Below, one piece after another: positions 1 through 11,974 of a DNA stretch of 64,000 nt. The translations under genes and the position numbers were made by a program. This DNA is from Prunus persica (Eukaryota > Streptophyta > Magnoliopsida > Rosales > Rosaceae). The notes beneath the pieces are model-generated. The model was not told the DNA's origin, did not search any database, and saw nothing but the letters and a program-made list of their open reading frames with translations. Position 1 is the stretch's first letter, and each line of letters starts with the position of its first letter. The stretch is from NCBI RefSeq assembly GCF_000346465.2, contig NC_034016.1:10632585-10696584 (forward strand), given 5' to 3'.

Positions 1-125
1 TTCATAGGTAATTTCATATCATATGTCTCCTCCATAGGTAATTAACATTCATATCTATACCTCCTCCATAGATAAATAGCATTCATACGTATACCTCCTC
101 CATAGGTAATTTACCTATCCTTACC
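1..125. repeat. 34-bp tandem repeat
   Basis: A unit containing CTCCTCCATAG recurs at positions 27, 61 and 95, giving a 34-bp period with a few substitutions between copies. No coding potential is visible. Confidence 0.75.
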
Positions 126-880
126 TAATTAATATTGATGTATATTCCTAGTCCATAGATAATTATACCTCCAATGGATTGTAAAAAGAAAAAGAAGGAA
201 GAAGAAAGAAGAAGATGAACAAGATGAAGAAGAAAGATTATAGGGATTTTTTTTTTTTTTTTTTTTTTGTATCAGCGCATTTTTCAAAATTAAAATGTAT
301 AGACAAGAAAATATTTTATAAATTCAAATCATAATTAACTAAAAGGTCAAATATAGTAATTATTGGCCTAAAATTAATTTCTTACCCATTCATGAATTGC
401 AATTAGAATCAATAGTTGTATTAATTAGCTAATTATTATGATATAAATCAATCTTTCCCGATTTAAATCATAAGGGCATAATTAGAACATGAAAATAAAT
501 TTAAAAAGAAAAAATATATATGATTACATCATAAAATTAGAAAAAGAATGTAATATAATGTAATCCTATATTGCACCCAAATTCTATTATAAGAATTGGA
601 CTTATACCGAATTATTTAAAAAAATTATGCCTTGTTTGGCAATGGTTTAGTACTAGCCTCAATCTGGTCATAATGCAATATACCAAGACCATTGTTGTGG
701 TCAAAATTCAAACAAAAACATACTTGTAAAGTCGCTTGGCACAGCTTTGTCTTTCGATGTCCACAATGAGTCCAGTCCCAGTTTTCTACAACCCTACAAG
801 CTCTTCCTCTTTCATGTTAAGTGCTTGTGGTTGGCAGAGCCTTCATAACTCCCAGCGTACTTCACTTTGGCTGAGATGAT
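126..880. other. AT-rich intergenic DNA
   Basis: AT-rich DNA with a long T run near 250-268. The stretch around 800-850 (the TTAAGTGCTTGTGGTTGGCA region) matches the 5' leader of the downstream B3 gene near 4575-4615, so the end of this interval belongs to the duplicated B3 unit. Nothing else recognised. Confidence 0.6.
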
Positions 881-896
881 ACAACTAAATGCAGAA

Positions 897-1920
897 TAAA
901 ACAAAGCTCAGATATGATCCTTTGGCATCTGCTCTGCATTCAAGAGAAAAGCAGAAAAATATAGATAGACATACCAAATTCTGGTTTTGCAGAATAAATT
1001 TTCATGATAATTTACAGGTCCAACACATAACTGGACGTGAGTTTTCTAACGCTGAAGGGCGAAAATCCAAATTGTGTCCCCCTATCACAAAATCATTTCA
1101 CTATGACATTCAAATAGAAATTCAAAAAATCCCTGGAAATTGGACTGAATTGTAATCTTTATAATGAAATATTGATATCAATAATTGTTAAATGCATCTT
1201 ACATCTCCAAGCTCACATTGGCAGAGAAATAAACCATATGCTGCATGTACTATCCTGCAATTCTGATAATAGGCTAAAATATATATTATGTTTGTCCTTC
1301 TACGCTTACTCTTTATTTCCTATATATAAAACTTTGCCCAATTTTTTGTTCTTTTCAATTCATGTTATAAGAGTGGTCACCGAAAAAAAAAAGACTGAAA
1401 AAGCATTGTAACTCAAAAATGAAAGAGGCAAAGCGCACGAAATAGCTACTTGACAAGCTTTTGTTTTGTGCAGAGGGCGCCAAAGACATTTCTGGACAAA
1501 TATGCAGAGCATCTATCGTATCAAATACACCTTAAGCTCCCAAGTGGTTCAGAAGATGTAATGGCAAGGTTTGGTTTGAAAAGGGTTGGCCAGAGTTCTT
1601 TGAGTTTTACTCTCTCAAAAAAGGCAACTGTTTTTCCGGTATGAAGATGTAATTTTAAAGCTGCCTGCAACGAGTTTGTCTCAAGCCACCCATTCTTCAA
1701 AGTCACTTCGGGGTCATCCCTTAGGAAGGTAAGGGTCATTGACAACAGACAATTATACAACTTCATTTGGTTCAAACATTAATTTATAAATACTCCATGC
1801 AGGACTTTATTCAATACTAATATGATCTATGTTATGCAGCATCTTCCAGTTAGTTTCCGGAAGCATTTCACTACAATGAACCAAATCATGAGGCTTTGTC
1901 ACTACGCTACACACACTACA
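897..1920 (+). pseudogene. B3-domain (REM/VRN1-like) gene remnant, copy 1
   Basis: This is a scrambled partial copy of the B3 gene at 4694-6478. Positions 897-955 resemble that gene's third block (the PLLSPLPQEK region). Positions 1473-1640 match its first B3 exon, beginning at an AG|AGG acceptor and encoding PKTFLDKYAEHLSYQIHLKL. Positions 1660-1735 match the VSSHPFFKVT segment. Positions 1840-1898 match the start of the second B3 domain. Internal deletions remove the middle of the first B3 domain, no start exon is present, and the copy is cut off against the 3' flank of the bL12 gene. B3 domains bind DNA in plant transcription factors; this copy cannot encode a whole domain. Confidence 0.75.
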
Positions 1921-1982
1921 ACCCACACCACACAATCAAATTCAAATTCACAAAATGTATGAGCAAAATTGCACAAATTACC

Positions 1983-2564
1983 TCACTCCATAGAAACTTT
2001 GGCACCAACTTCCTTCATCTTCGCCACAATCGAATCCGCCTCCTCCTTCGTAACTCCCTTCTTCAACAGGGTAGGCGCCTTCTCCACCAAGTCCTTGGCC
2101 TCCTTCAGCCCCAAACTCGTAAACGTCCTCACCTCCTTAATCACTTTGATCTTCGCAGCAGCATCAAAAGAATCGAGCTTTACATCAAAGGCCGTCTTCT
2201 CCACCTTTTCCTCGCCTTTAGCCGCCGCCGGACCACCCTTGCCGGCCCCTTTCAAGCCGCCAAATCCCATCCCTGGCATCATCATCGCCATCACCGGCAT
2301 CTCCTTTATGCCCAATTTCTCCCTCAGAACCTCCGTGAGGTCCGAGACTTCAAGCAAAGTCAGGCCCGAGATCTCATCCGCGATCGCCGACACCGTCTCG
2401 GACGGAGGTGGCCTTTGCTCCGGTGCATCGGTGGTGTAATTGCACACGAAATGCGAACATATCCGGGGCTTTGATTGGAGACAGGATAGAAGATTAGGGC
2501 TTTGGGGGTTTAGGGTTTTGTGAATGCAAGAAAAATGTGGGGAAATGAACCGTAAATATCTCAT
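1983..2564 (-). CDS. Mitochondrial ribosomal protein bL12 (L7/L12 family)
   Basis: Single-exon gene of 193 codons plus TGA. The C-terminal domain is the classic bL12 fold sequence: the KTAFDVKLDSFDAAAKIKVI start, then KEVRTFTSLGLKEAKDLVEK, and an end of EADSIVAKMKEVGAKVSME. It is preceded by an L12 dimerisation segment (ISGLTLLEVSDLTEVLREKL) and a Gly/Ala/Lys-rich hinge. The first 50 or so residues are basic, rich in Ser/Phe and lack acids at the start, as in a mitochondrial presequence. I chose the Met at 2564 because the ten codons upstream (MPEITPRPNK) look like leader and the targeting signal begins at MRYLRFISPH. Family role: the flexible stalk of the large ribosomal subunit that recruits translation GTPases. 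Organelle assignment is inferred from the presequence and the hinge. It sits between two B3 pseudogenes with no shared promoter. Confidence 0.93.
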   Translation of the reverse strand: MRYLRFISPHFSCIHKTLNPQSPNLLSCLQSKPRICSHFVCNYTTDAPEQRPPPSETVSAIADEISGLTLLEVSDLTEVLREKLGIKEMPVMAMMMPGMGFGGLKGAGKGGPAAAKGEEKVEKTAFDVKLDSFDAAAKIKVIKEVRTFTSLGLKEAKDLVEKAPTLLKKGVTKEEADSIVAKMKEVGAKVSME

Positions 2565-4693
2565 TTTGTTGGGCCTAGGTGTGATTTCAGGCAATTGAGG
2601 ATGTTATCCGGGCATTGTGGTCGTGATTAGGTTTAACATTAGCTTCGTGCATCCGTGGCTTCTATAGCTCAGAAGAGAGTGACTGGTATGGCGCGAGAGG
2701 TTGCAGGATAAACCCTATACGGGGACGGAGGCTTAAGTTGGGCTCCACCAAGGTCTGTGAAACTCAGACAAAAATTGATGATGGGTCCAAATCCATTTCT
2801 TGGCCCTAGAACCTCCCTGAGCCCAAACGTTTTTGGGAAATTCTATTTACAATACACCCAACAAGTTAATCAGAACACCCAACACCTGATTTTTAATATT
2901 ATAGCATGTTCACATATTAGACTGCATGTTTATTATATTAAGGAAATTTGGAAAACTAACTTTTTAGTAGCACACTAAAGACTTTAGTTTCTTTCTTAAT
3001 TTTTTTAAAAATTTAGAGATATAGTCACTTGAGGTTCTGCTCGAACCATTTCGAGAACGCTCGAATGATGCTCAAATTCCTTTGCATGTCATATGCATTA
3101 TTGGTTTTTCTGTGATGCATTGTAGTCTTATGGCATGTATTCATTAGAGAAGATTACTTTAGGTTCAAAGAAAGCAACAACCCTGCATACGCTATAGACT
3201 ATAGTCCTTGCCTTAAAAGAAGCAGCACAAACAACACCTTACATAGCTAAGTAATGTTTTAACGTTACCACCACCAATAATGGAGCATCTTAAGGGTAAA
3301 GAGGATTTTGTAATTAGAAAAATTCCTATGATTGTCTTTTGGTCATGCTACTGAGAACTTCACTTCGTTTCTCCATTATTATTTTAATTCTTTGATGGGA
3401 ACGTGAAATTTTTTTTATGATTAAAGGATCACTGATGGAATGTCGATAGATAAAGCCTTGAACACTGATTTGTACCCATAACTCGTTGTTGTTTTGAAGA
3501 AAACACTTAGTTGAGTCAAAAATAACGTGGCAATTTGAGATAATACTAAACGTAACTTTAGCTTTGTGATTAGCATTGTTATTCCTTTTATTATTCAATA
3601 AGTTTTGAGGTGTCTCTCATTATTACATTACATTGCAAAAAATAAATAAATAAACAAACAAAGATGTAGATTGTTGATGATGTGAACTAAAATCGGAACT
3701 TTTAAAGATTGTTGAAGAAGAAGAAAAAAATTGTACAATTTCCATGGAAACACAACAAGCACTAATTGCATCACTGCATGTCCACAACATAATGGCCACA
3801 TCAAGCTTTTCAATCAGAATTTATTTTGGAAAAGCAGAAAAACACACTACTACATGAACTTTTTGGATGGTGATGAAAACTGTTCACTTTAATAAAAAGT
3901 TTTTGCATTCTTGCTTTATCAATTTCCTTGGTGTTCAATGTGTTTAATTCCTTAGCCAAATCAAAAAATAAAATAAAATAAAATAAATAACAATCTAGCC
4001 ACAGCATGTGAAAGCTTTGGGATAGAAACAATCTTAAACTCTTGTAAATCTTGGTATGCACATAGAAATCAAAGCAAAATTTGTCTCTTCCAGCTTTCAG
4101 AGTTGCAAAGTCTGTTATATATGAATGGTAACCCTAAAGAAGAAGACAGGAAAAGAAGGGTAACTCAAAACTGAAAGAGGCAAAGAGCATTTAAGCAAAG
4201 TCTGGTTTGCCTTTTGCATGCTGACATATTACTGGATGGTCAGGCCTTGCTAGCTTAAAAGCACATCTTGGTGAAAATTTCTCAAAAAGGCAAAAGCATG
4301 GTGGCATATATTAGGTGCTCTAGCTAGTTTAGCACATTTTGGTGAAAACTTTCTGCTTTCTGCTTTAAAAAAAAGCATCTCTTCATCAGTTTTGTAGGCT
4401 TGAATCTGCAAATCCTGAACGTAGCCTTCATATTCATATGGCTACAGCCGTATTCTGACTCCCCAAAAAGCTGTTTGGATAATACACAAACATTTAAATC
4501 CCTCTACCTGTATAGGAAAATCTTCAATACTCCCCATCCCAATTTAGATCTCTCCCTCCAAGCTTTTCAGCTTTAATGTCAAGTGCTTGTGGTTGGCAGA
4601 GCCTTCATAAAAACGAAGTGAAGCCGTAGCTGCCTCCTACATTGGCTTTATCTTGAAGAAGACACATCTTAAAGTTTTCAAGTGCTACCTACA
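2565..4693. other. Intergenic region between bL12 and B3 copy 2
   Basis: AT-rich DNA with no convincing gene. It should hold the bL12 promoter (just right of 2564) and the leader of the B3 gene. The sequence near 4130-4190 (AACTCAAAACTGAAAGAGGC) is repeated at about 1410 and 5605, marking internal duplication of B3 flanking sequence. The open frames here are short and lack codon or domain signal. Confidence 0.5.
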
Positions 4694-6478
4694 ATGGCTG
4701 CTTTTCCTCACCAGAAAATTGATCTTCAAGGTCCAAAGTTTCGTGCTACAACTCCCCATTTTTTTAAGATGATCGCAGACGAGATTTCTGGAAACAAAAG
4801 ACTTGTAAGCAAGCCCAACTCTCTCTTCAACTAAATACGTACATGCTCTGCAGCACAGAATACTTGTATGCTATCGATGTTCTTGGTTGCTGACTAGTCA
4901 CTACTTAGTTCTGGCGTTTTACTCTTATCCAATCTTAGAAAAAGTATTATGAGAAACATAGTTTTTTTTCTCTCTCTCTTCTCTCCTACTCTCCTCACCT
5001 TCCCCTATACATACACTGCCCATCATAGTTATTTTATGGGCCACCAAGAAATTACAACTCTTATTTTTGCCTAGTTTGACAGATAGTAAGTGTTCGTGTT
5101 TCTTCTGTCCAAAATCAGAACTCATTTTTGCTCATTGTTTGAATTATATATATATTCTTTTTCCATTTTAAATTGGTGCCTCACTAAGTTTTTGAAAAAG
5201 GGTCTGGGAGTGCAATTAGACTTGAAACAAGACCCCCAATGTAGAGAGTGCAAATAGACTAATTTAGATGACACGCCAAATTCTTGTTTTGCCTAATTTT
5301 GAAATCTTGGTACTGACTTTTCTAAGGTCTAGGGTGCAAATCTAAATTGTGCACCTCTATCACAAAAAAAAAATTCACTATTACATTCAAATAGGAACTC
5401 GAAAAAGCTCTGGAAATCGAACCGAATTGTGGTCTTTGTAACGAAATATTGTTATCTATATTTGTTAATTGCATCTTACATATCCAAGCTCACATTGGCA
5501 GAGAAATAAAGCATATGCTGCATTTACTATCCTGCAATTTAGTTCTTTTCAATTGGTGTTATATAAGAACGGTCACCCAAAAAAAGAAGACAGAAAAAGC
5601 ATTGTAACTCAAAACTGAAGGAGGCAAAGCGCATGAAATAGCTGCTTGACAAGCTTTTGTTTTGTGCAGAGGGTGCCAAAGACATTTCTGGACAAATGTG
5701 GTGAGCATCTATCAGATCAAATACACCTTAAACTCCCATGTGGTTCAGAATGGAAAATCAAACTCAGAAGATGTAATGGTGAGGTCTGGTTGGGAAAGGG
5801 TTGGCCAGAGTTCTCTGAGTTTTACTCTCTCAAAAAAGGCAACTCCTTACTTTTCCGGTATGAAGGGAACTCAAAATTCAACGTTTTGATATTTGATGAA
5901 AGCGGCACAGAGATGGATTATCCCATAACTATAACCCTGATTGAAGAAACTGATGAAGAAGTAAGTCTGTTGAAAGTTTGGAGTATTTTCCAGCCTTCCC
6001 AAAAACGAAGCACAAAACTGATCCTTTGCTATCTCCTCTGCCTCAAGAGAAAAGCAGAACAAATCCTCATTCTTCATCAAGGCCGTCATCTTCATCTTCA
6101 TCTAAAAGGGTTCATGTTGAAGCTGCCAATGAGTTCGTCTCAAGCCACCCATTCTTCAAAGTCACTTTGCGGAAACACCTTGGGATGGTAAGGGTCATTG
6201 ACAACAAATAATTATACAACTTCGTTTGGTTATTCAATACTAATATTATCTATGTTATGCAGAATATTCCAGCTAGTTTTCGGAAGCATTTCACTACAGT
6301 GGAGAACCAAATCGTGAGGCTTTGGGTCGGAGATAGATCGTGGACTGTGAAACTGATTTTTCATCGTAACAACGATCAATTAAGTGCTGGCTGGAGAGCA
6401 TTTTTAAAGGAAAATTTGTTGAAAAAAAGGAGATGTTTGCATCTTTGAGCTTATCGACACGAACAACGTTGCACTGGT
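4694..6478 (+). pseudogene. B3-domain (REM/VRN1-like) gene, copy 2, frameshifted
   Basis: Exon 1 is 4694-4804 (MAAFPHQKIDLQGPKFRATT start, then PHFFKMIADE) with a good GTAAGC donor. Exon 2 starts at 5670 after TTTGTGCAG, in phase 0, and completes a first B3 domain (motifs KTFLDKCGEHLSDQIHLKLP, VWLGKGWPEFSEFYSLKKGN, LLFRYEG). A Ser-rich linker and a second B3 domain follow (VSSHPFFKVTLRKHLGM, then an exon from 6263 with IPASFRKHFTTVENQIVRLW and GWRAFLKENL). Two lesions break the frame. The linker continues in another frame around 5970-5985, where the only possible intron would be 23 nt. An A run near 6421-6428 shifts the last block, giving a stop at 6446-6448. No terminal exon is seen. Double-B3 proteins of this type act in reproductive-phase gene control; this copy is probably dead, although an assembly error in the A run is possible. 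Confidence 0.75.
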
Positions 6479-7171
6479 AGTAAGCATTTTTAGATGCTGA
6501 TTGCGAGGGATACCATTTTATTCTTGATTTCTTTTTTCTTTTTAATTTGATCCGTAAAAGATGATTTTCCAATGTAGCTGTTTGAATTATTTAAACCTCT
6601 TTTTAATTTCCTATAAAAGTATTTTTAAGTATAACATGTACCGTTAGCGACAAATTATCATAAAATAGTCTTCGTTGAAATTTTATTAATCTAGTAATTT
6701 TCTCCTCTTCTAGAAGCATGAAAGTTTCTACTACACTACCCGAAAAACATGATGATTGAACCCAAAAAATAGATAATCAAACATTCGTCAATTAAATAAA
6801 GAGAAAAACTACAAAATTCATTTGAACAAACCTTGCCTCAATATGGTAATGTGGTTAATGAATCACATAAAGAAAGTTGTTTTCCACCATGCTATGTCTT
6901 TCACGTGTACTTTGCTTACATTCTTTTTGTCTGTCATTTCCTTTTTCTCTCTTTGTTTCCCTCATGCATCTCTTCATTTGGCTCCCCCTATGTTTTTTAT
7001 TCAGTGCCTAGCCAAAAGCAGCCTCAAGAAGTCAAAGTTTAAACCAATGCAAATTCACTCACTTGTTCAAATAAAATGAAATACAAGAATTTCAACTAGG
7101 GCAGTATATAAAATGAAGATCATACGCGCGAAATACATAATTTAAGGACAATAAATCAGCACTTAAATTAT
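6479..7171. other. Intergenic, nothing recognised
   Basis: AT-rich sequence between the B3 pseudogene and the 18S rRNA remnant. The small open frames at 6822-7079 are low-complexity and overlap each other in different frames. No RNA gene or named element was recognised. Confidence 0.5.
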
Positions 7172-7420
7172 TATAAATGTGCGATCTATCGAGTTATCAT
7201 GATGAATCATAGCAACGGACATGTTATGCGTCAACTTTTCATCCAACAAATGTATATCCCTTTCCAAAAGTCGGGATTTGTTGTATGCATTAGCTCTAGA
7301 ATCACTACATTTATTCGAGTAGCATATACTGTCAAAGAAACTATAACTGATTTAATAAATGAATAACTTAATCTTTGAGACAAACATATGGCGTCGACAC
7401 TACGCCAGAAAAATAACCTT
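7172..7420 (-). pseudogene. 18S rRNA pseudogene fragment A
   Basis: Read on the minus strand, the sequence follows the 5' part of plant 18S rRNA. It includes the CATATGTTTGTCTCAAAGAT stretch (18S: CATATGCTTGTCTCAAAGAT), then TTAAATCAGTTATAG, ATTCTAGAGCTAATGCATAC, ACAAATCCCGACTTTTGGAA, TCATGATAACTCGATAGATC and GCAC. Part of the 5' region is deleted. Most differences are C-to-T or G-to-A at former CG sites, as expected for methylated non-functional rDNA. The fragment stops near 18S position 240. It lies just upstream of an MMSDH remnant, the same order as at 11975-13475. Confidence 0.88.
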
Positions 7421-7539
7421 GAGAGTTGAGTGACTGCAACAGGCACAATAGTCGTACATATCAAGTGACAAACACTTCAAAATAGACACTGCAGATAGCC
7501 TCTCCCTCCCTTAAAACTTTTTTGAAACATAAAAACAAA

Positions 7540-7640
7540 GGACAATGGGAGACGCCCATCCATTTCCAGAAGTTCGCGTTGAGGCTACATTGATGATGTT
7601 GCTCGGTAGATTCTTCAATTTCTAAAGTTTTTTTTTAAGC
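7540..7640 (-). pseudogene. MMSDH last-exon remnant A
   Basis: A faint copy of the MMSDH 3' end. The order CCAGAAGTTCGCGTTGAGGC, then TGTTGCTCGGTAGATTCTTC, parallels 13411-13475 and, more distantly, the last coding exon of MMSDH-1 at 23700-23770. On its own this would be too weak to call. The better preserved copy B, with the same neighbours (18S on one side, HVA22 on the other), makes it credible. Confidence 0.5.
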
Positions 7641-7897
7641 AAGCCTATGTTCACTTATGTTTTTTTAGTAAACACTGTTTGTTTCGATTTTTTTTTTTTT
7701 TTTTTTTTTTTGGACTCAATTTGCGAATATCTTTCCAGTTGTAGTGAAACTTTACCTTTTAAGGTTTGATCGCAAACTTGACCCCGCTGTACGGACAAGT
7801 CTTGCTTCTTCACAAGGTCTTCTCCAAGTCTTTCAAATTCCAATTTCAAAGCTGAGGACGACGACAAGGAAACCATACAAAGAAGCTCAAGCTCAAG

Positions 7898-10800
7898 ATG
7901 GGCTTTGTGGGTCTCGTTCAATTTTCCCTTCAATGCTTTGATGTTCTTGCATGGTATGCTTCTCTCTAAGAGAATGAAAATCTTGGCACAATTGAGTTGA
8001 GGAAATGTTTCTCAGAATACAATATAATTTTTCATCATTTCATGTTGTTTGTGATTTTTTTTTTTTTTTTTTTTTTTGCAGGCCTCTACTTTCTCTAGTG
8101 TATCCTCTGTAAGCCTCTCTTCCCCCACACACATTTTTATTTTGTTTTGAAGAAACTCTGTTTTCATCCTTGTAGAGTCCACTTTAGCATCTTTCACTTT
8201 GCTCTTGTGCATAATCTTGAATCTGGGTATTTTTCTATTTCTTTGCCAAAGGAGAGTAATTTTTCGATATTACAATTAATGAAAATGATGATTTGGATAA
8301 TAATTTTATTTTTTATTGATTTGATACAATGATGATGGTTTCCTTGATGTTTATTTTATTTTTTTGACAGATGTTGTTCCATTAGGGCGATTGAGGCCAA
8401 TTCTGTTTCAGATTCTCAGAAGTTGAATACTTATTGGGTTGTCTTCTCATTGATTCTGCTATTTGAACATGCATTTATGAAGCTCCTAAAATGGTAATGC
8501 TGTTGTTTATTTTATTGCATTTGCTTTTTCTGGTTTCCAAATAAATGAATAGAAAAGAATACAAAAGTTGGAACCTTGCATATTTTAGGCCACAGAAGCT
8601 TTAACAGAACTTTCAGCCAAGTTATTAGGAAAGCCTGTCTGGAATGAGTTTGAGTGAGGTGGTGAGTTTGAAACGGAGATGTCGAAATAAAATTGTACAA
8701 GGAATCTCAAAGATTTTCTAGCCTTCACTAGAATCACAAGGAGAGCAGAAATTTTCACAATGTGGCTGTTGTTCTCAGTAGCTATGGAATTTTCAGAGGT
8801 GAATTTGTGTGGCATATCAATTCATTGTGGTTTATTGAGACAAAACAGAGTCTCATAAAGAATTTTGAAGTTACTTTTTAGGACGGTTGTGATATATTGT
8901 TCATGTTCTCAGATATGTGGTAGCTTTCTGGTAATACATTCACAATTATATGGAGACGCATTTGGTCGTAAAACCACATTTTAAAAACTAACAGATATGA
9001 AAACATGCCTAAATCATAGGTTATTTGAAATTGTTCTCGTTGCTCTTTTCGAATTCAATTTAAACATATGAAATGGATGTAATTTATTCGTTCAGCTTCA
9101 GACTTCTTGTTCCAGAAAATGCCACATACCACATCTATGTACATAGTTCCACGGAATTTTTACACAGAAACTTTTAGTTTTTTTTCTTTTTAAATGAAAA
9201 TGAAATCTATCGAGTTCCCAAGTTAGATATCACTTAGGTCCTTTCGGGCATAGTGCTGACATTTGTTTCAACTTTTCATTGTTTAATGATCATGAGGAGC
9301 TATAAAATTTGTTTCATCTATTTGTGTTCCTTGTTTTTCCATTTCTGTACCTGTCAGGCTCCCACTGTGGCCATACTTTAGGCTAATCATTGTCTTCTGG
9401 TTGGTGATACCTCATTTCGGTGGTGCATTTTATGTCTATAAACACCTTATCTGTCCATGCCTCTCCACGGACCTCAAAATTGTTGTCAACTGGTTCAACA
9501 AGCAAAAGAAATCCTCGTTTAACAGCGACAATGTTTTTACCGAGGTGGAGAGATATGCACAGGAGAAAGGACCTGAGGCTCTAGAAAAAGTTGCTGCTTC
9601 CAAAGTAAGTATGTTGAATTTGGTGAAGAAAATATCTTGTTTCTTGTTATGCCTACAGTTGTATAAATGCTTTAACTGTGGAAAAACACATTCTATGGAA
9701 TCGTTGTCAGAGATAGACTAATAATGCTTTTTTGCTTCAGTCTGAGAGAACAAAGTCAAATCCCGATGCGAAAGAGTTCAAAGCAGTTTCATCTCTGGAG
9801 AACAGAGAGGTACACTGTGTGAGATCCCTGATGCAACACCTACAATTTTCATAACACTTTTCTATACACTCCAGTAATTTGTAGTTGATGTCTTTTGTTA
9901 GATGAAATCCAAGAACTGTGATCCTTGCAATAACCCTTGAATTTTGGCTTTCTCTGATTACTTCTTATGACTGAGAATTTCATTTTGATTTTGAATTATG
10001 CTTGATTTAAAGAGAAAATATTGTGAAATTAAGTTTGCATTTGCAATATAAGTTAGAGCCTGATTTATTAATTTGATGAGCTAACCTTTAACTCCCTTGG
10101 TCTTCTTCACAGATTCCAAATTTATCCAGAAAGCCTAATGTTGCATAGAAGGATATTAAATCAATGCAGATGATTCTGAATAAAAGAAGCCTAATGTTCC
10201 TCAGAAAATATATGCGAACATTTTCTCAAAATGCTTTCGTTGACTTTTTAAAACTCGTTGTGTTTGTCAAAACAAATTGGGAGGTTTTACTTTACTTTTT
10301 TTCTTTCTTTTTAACATTTTGTACATGCTCATTTCCGTTTTTGCAACAGAATTTCGTATGCATTTGCAGGTTAGTCAGGCAGAGCCTAATCTCACTGGAA
10401 CTGAAAACAGCAGATTTCCCAGTACGGATATTAAAGAAAAGGCCATTGGGATTGCATCAGAAGGAGGAATTTTGAACATTCCACCTTCAGAGAAGGTTCA
10501 GGAGTGGACAAGTGCAGTCAGTCAGGTAACGACCCAAAGTGATACAACTTTTAACTCCTACCCGGACGGTAAAATACACGAGGCTGTATATGAGAAACTG
10601 AAAATAGAGAACAAAGCTGAAGCTAAGCTCACTCAGATGAAAAATGGTACATTTGCGACCATGGAGACTCAAGAAAAAGTTGTTGAGGTTGTTACAAGTA
10701 GAGAAGTTATTGAGTCTGCCCTACAAGTCCAGAAAGAGTGGACTTGTGCTCTCTGTCAGCTAACAACTCAAAGTGAAGCAACTTTGAACTCCCACCTCCA

Positions 10801-11350
10801 AGGCAGAAAACACAAGGCAGCATGTGTGGCACTGAAAGCAAAGAGCCAGCCATTTGCGCCAAAAATTGCCCCGGCTTCAACTGCAAAGGAATCTAATCAA
10901 CCTAACAAAGAGCGAGGAAACAGGACGACGAGCAGTGCATCAAAACAAAAAGTTATTGTAGATGAAAAGGTGCAAAGCCAGAAAAATAGCATTCCAACTT
11001 CAAGGACAAAGACTTCTGATAAATCTAGAAAGGAGCCAGCAGAAGGTGCATCCATCAATGGAGGCCAACAACGAAATCGGAATGAGGTTCCAAGCAAGAA
11101 GGATTATCGTATTTGGTGCAAAATTTGTAATGTGCACTGCCCTGGTGAGATTGACTTGGCATCTCATATCAGTGGAAGGAAGCATGAGGAAAATGTGCTA
11201 CAACAACAACAGAAGGCAAATAGTGTTCCAAGAATGAATGGTCCCCCTCTGTGGTGCAAGATTTGTAATGTGGGCTGCTATACTGAGTTGGACATGGTAT
11301 CTCATCGTAATGGAAGGAGGCACTTGGATCTTGAATCGACTGGAATGTAG
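7898..11350 (+). CDS. HVA22/TB2-DP1 family protein with C-terminal zinc fingers, copy A
   Basis: Six exons: 7898-7953, 8082-8108, 8371-8493, 9358-9604, 9741-9809, 10370-11350. All have GT-AG introns, and the total of 1,503 nt gives 500 codons plus TAG. The N-terminal ~110 residues are the HVA22 (TB2/DP1) membrane domain: a hydrophobic start (MGFVGLVQFSLQCFDVLAWP), NTYWVVFSLILLFEH, then FRLIIVFWLVIPHFGGAFYV and YKHLICPCL. HVA22 proteins sit in the ER membrane and act in membrane shaping and stress responses. The long last exon holds U1-type C2H2 fingers: a degenerate one (EWTSAVSQVTTQSDTTFNSY, Cys lost) and three intact ones starting WTCALCQLTTQSEATLNSHL, WCKICNVHCPGEIDLASHIS and WCKICNVGCYTELDMVSHRN. 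The intron-1 acceptor follows a T run of about 23. The 5' leader (from about 7780) is shared with copy B. No breaks seen. Confidence 0.92.
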
Positions 11351-11819
11351 GGGTTGTGGACAGATAATGTTGGTTCCTGGCATTACTCATAAAGATACTG
11401 TGGGGAAAAAAAAACAATCATGCTCATGTATTTTCTAATTGTTTTCTCCTTTGTAGGAAACTTAGGAGATGGCCTATTTGCATTTAGAGGTAGCTGGATT
11501 TTACTACTGTCTTGTCAAGCCAGTGAAAATTCAAATAAACTAGTTGTGAACGTGTGGCCACAACAAGTTGTGAATTTTGAAGAATAGGGTTGACAGTGAC
11601 ACAAACACGATCTCTTCTGACTTGTTAAAGTACTTCATCATAAACATTTTGTTGAAATTCTTTACACCATGATGTCGGATTGTGGAAAAAAGTATAGAAT
11701 CAAATCCTTATTAGGCCTCTATTTCAACTTTCTATTGCAACATTTTTTGATCATCAATGAAGTTGTTATTTGACTGAAAACATTAATTGAGCTCAAGCTT
11801 CAACTTTTGATTGAATGCT
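11351..11819. other. 3' flank of HVA22 copy A
   Basis: 3' UTR and downstream DNA. Parts resemble the region following HVA22 copy B (23280-23350), supporting block duplication. No gene is visible. Confidence 0.5.
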
Positions 11820-11974
11820 CAAACTTCACCTCACTAAAGGACTCCCAAAGTAATAGAAAAAAAAAAAAAGCACCAAATGTGGAATACGTGCAAATATAGA
11901 AGGGAAAAAACCTTGGCATTGATTTATTGTAATGTTCAGACAGGTTTCAAGAAAGGGAAATGTTTGTGAACATG
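11820..11974 (-). pseudogene. MMSDH 3'-flank remnant
   Basis: Similar over about 150 bp to 23513-23690, the sequence immediately 3' of the MMSDH-1 stop codon. Shared blocks are ACCTCACTAAAGGACT / ACCTCACAAAAGGAACT, CACCAAATGTGG / AACCAAATGCGG, and ACCTTGGCATTGATTTATTG / ACCTTGACATTGATTTATTG. Similarity stops at about 11975, where 18S rRNA sequence begins. It resumes (last exon) at 13411, so the rDNA sits inside an MMSDH remnant. Confidence 0.7.

Noticed and set aside
1969..2474. Plus-strand ORFs of 156 and 192 codons opposite bL12
   Set aside because: Opposite-strand shadows of a strongly conserved ribosomal protein gene.
2650..2720. tRNA-like words (TATAGCTCAG) right of bL12
   Set aside because: No B-box at the right distance and no cloverleaf can be drawn.
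5960..5984. A 23-nt intron in B3 copy 2 that would restore the frame
   Set aside because: Far below the minimum size of plant introns; a frameshift is the simpler explanation.
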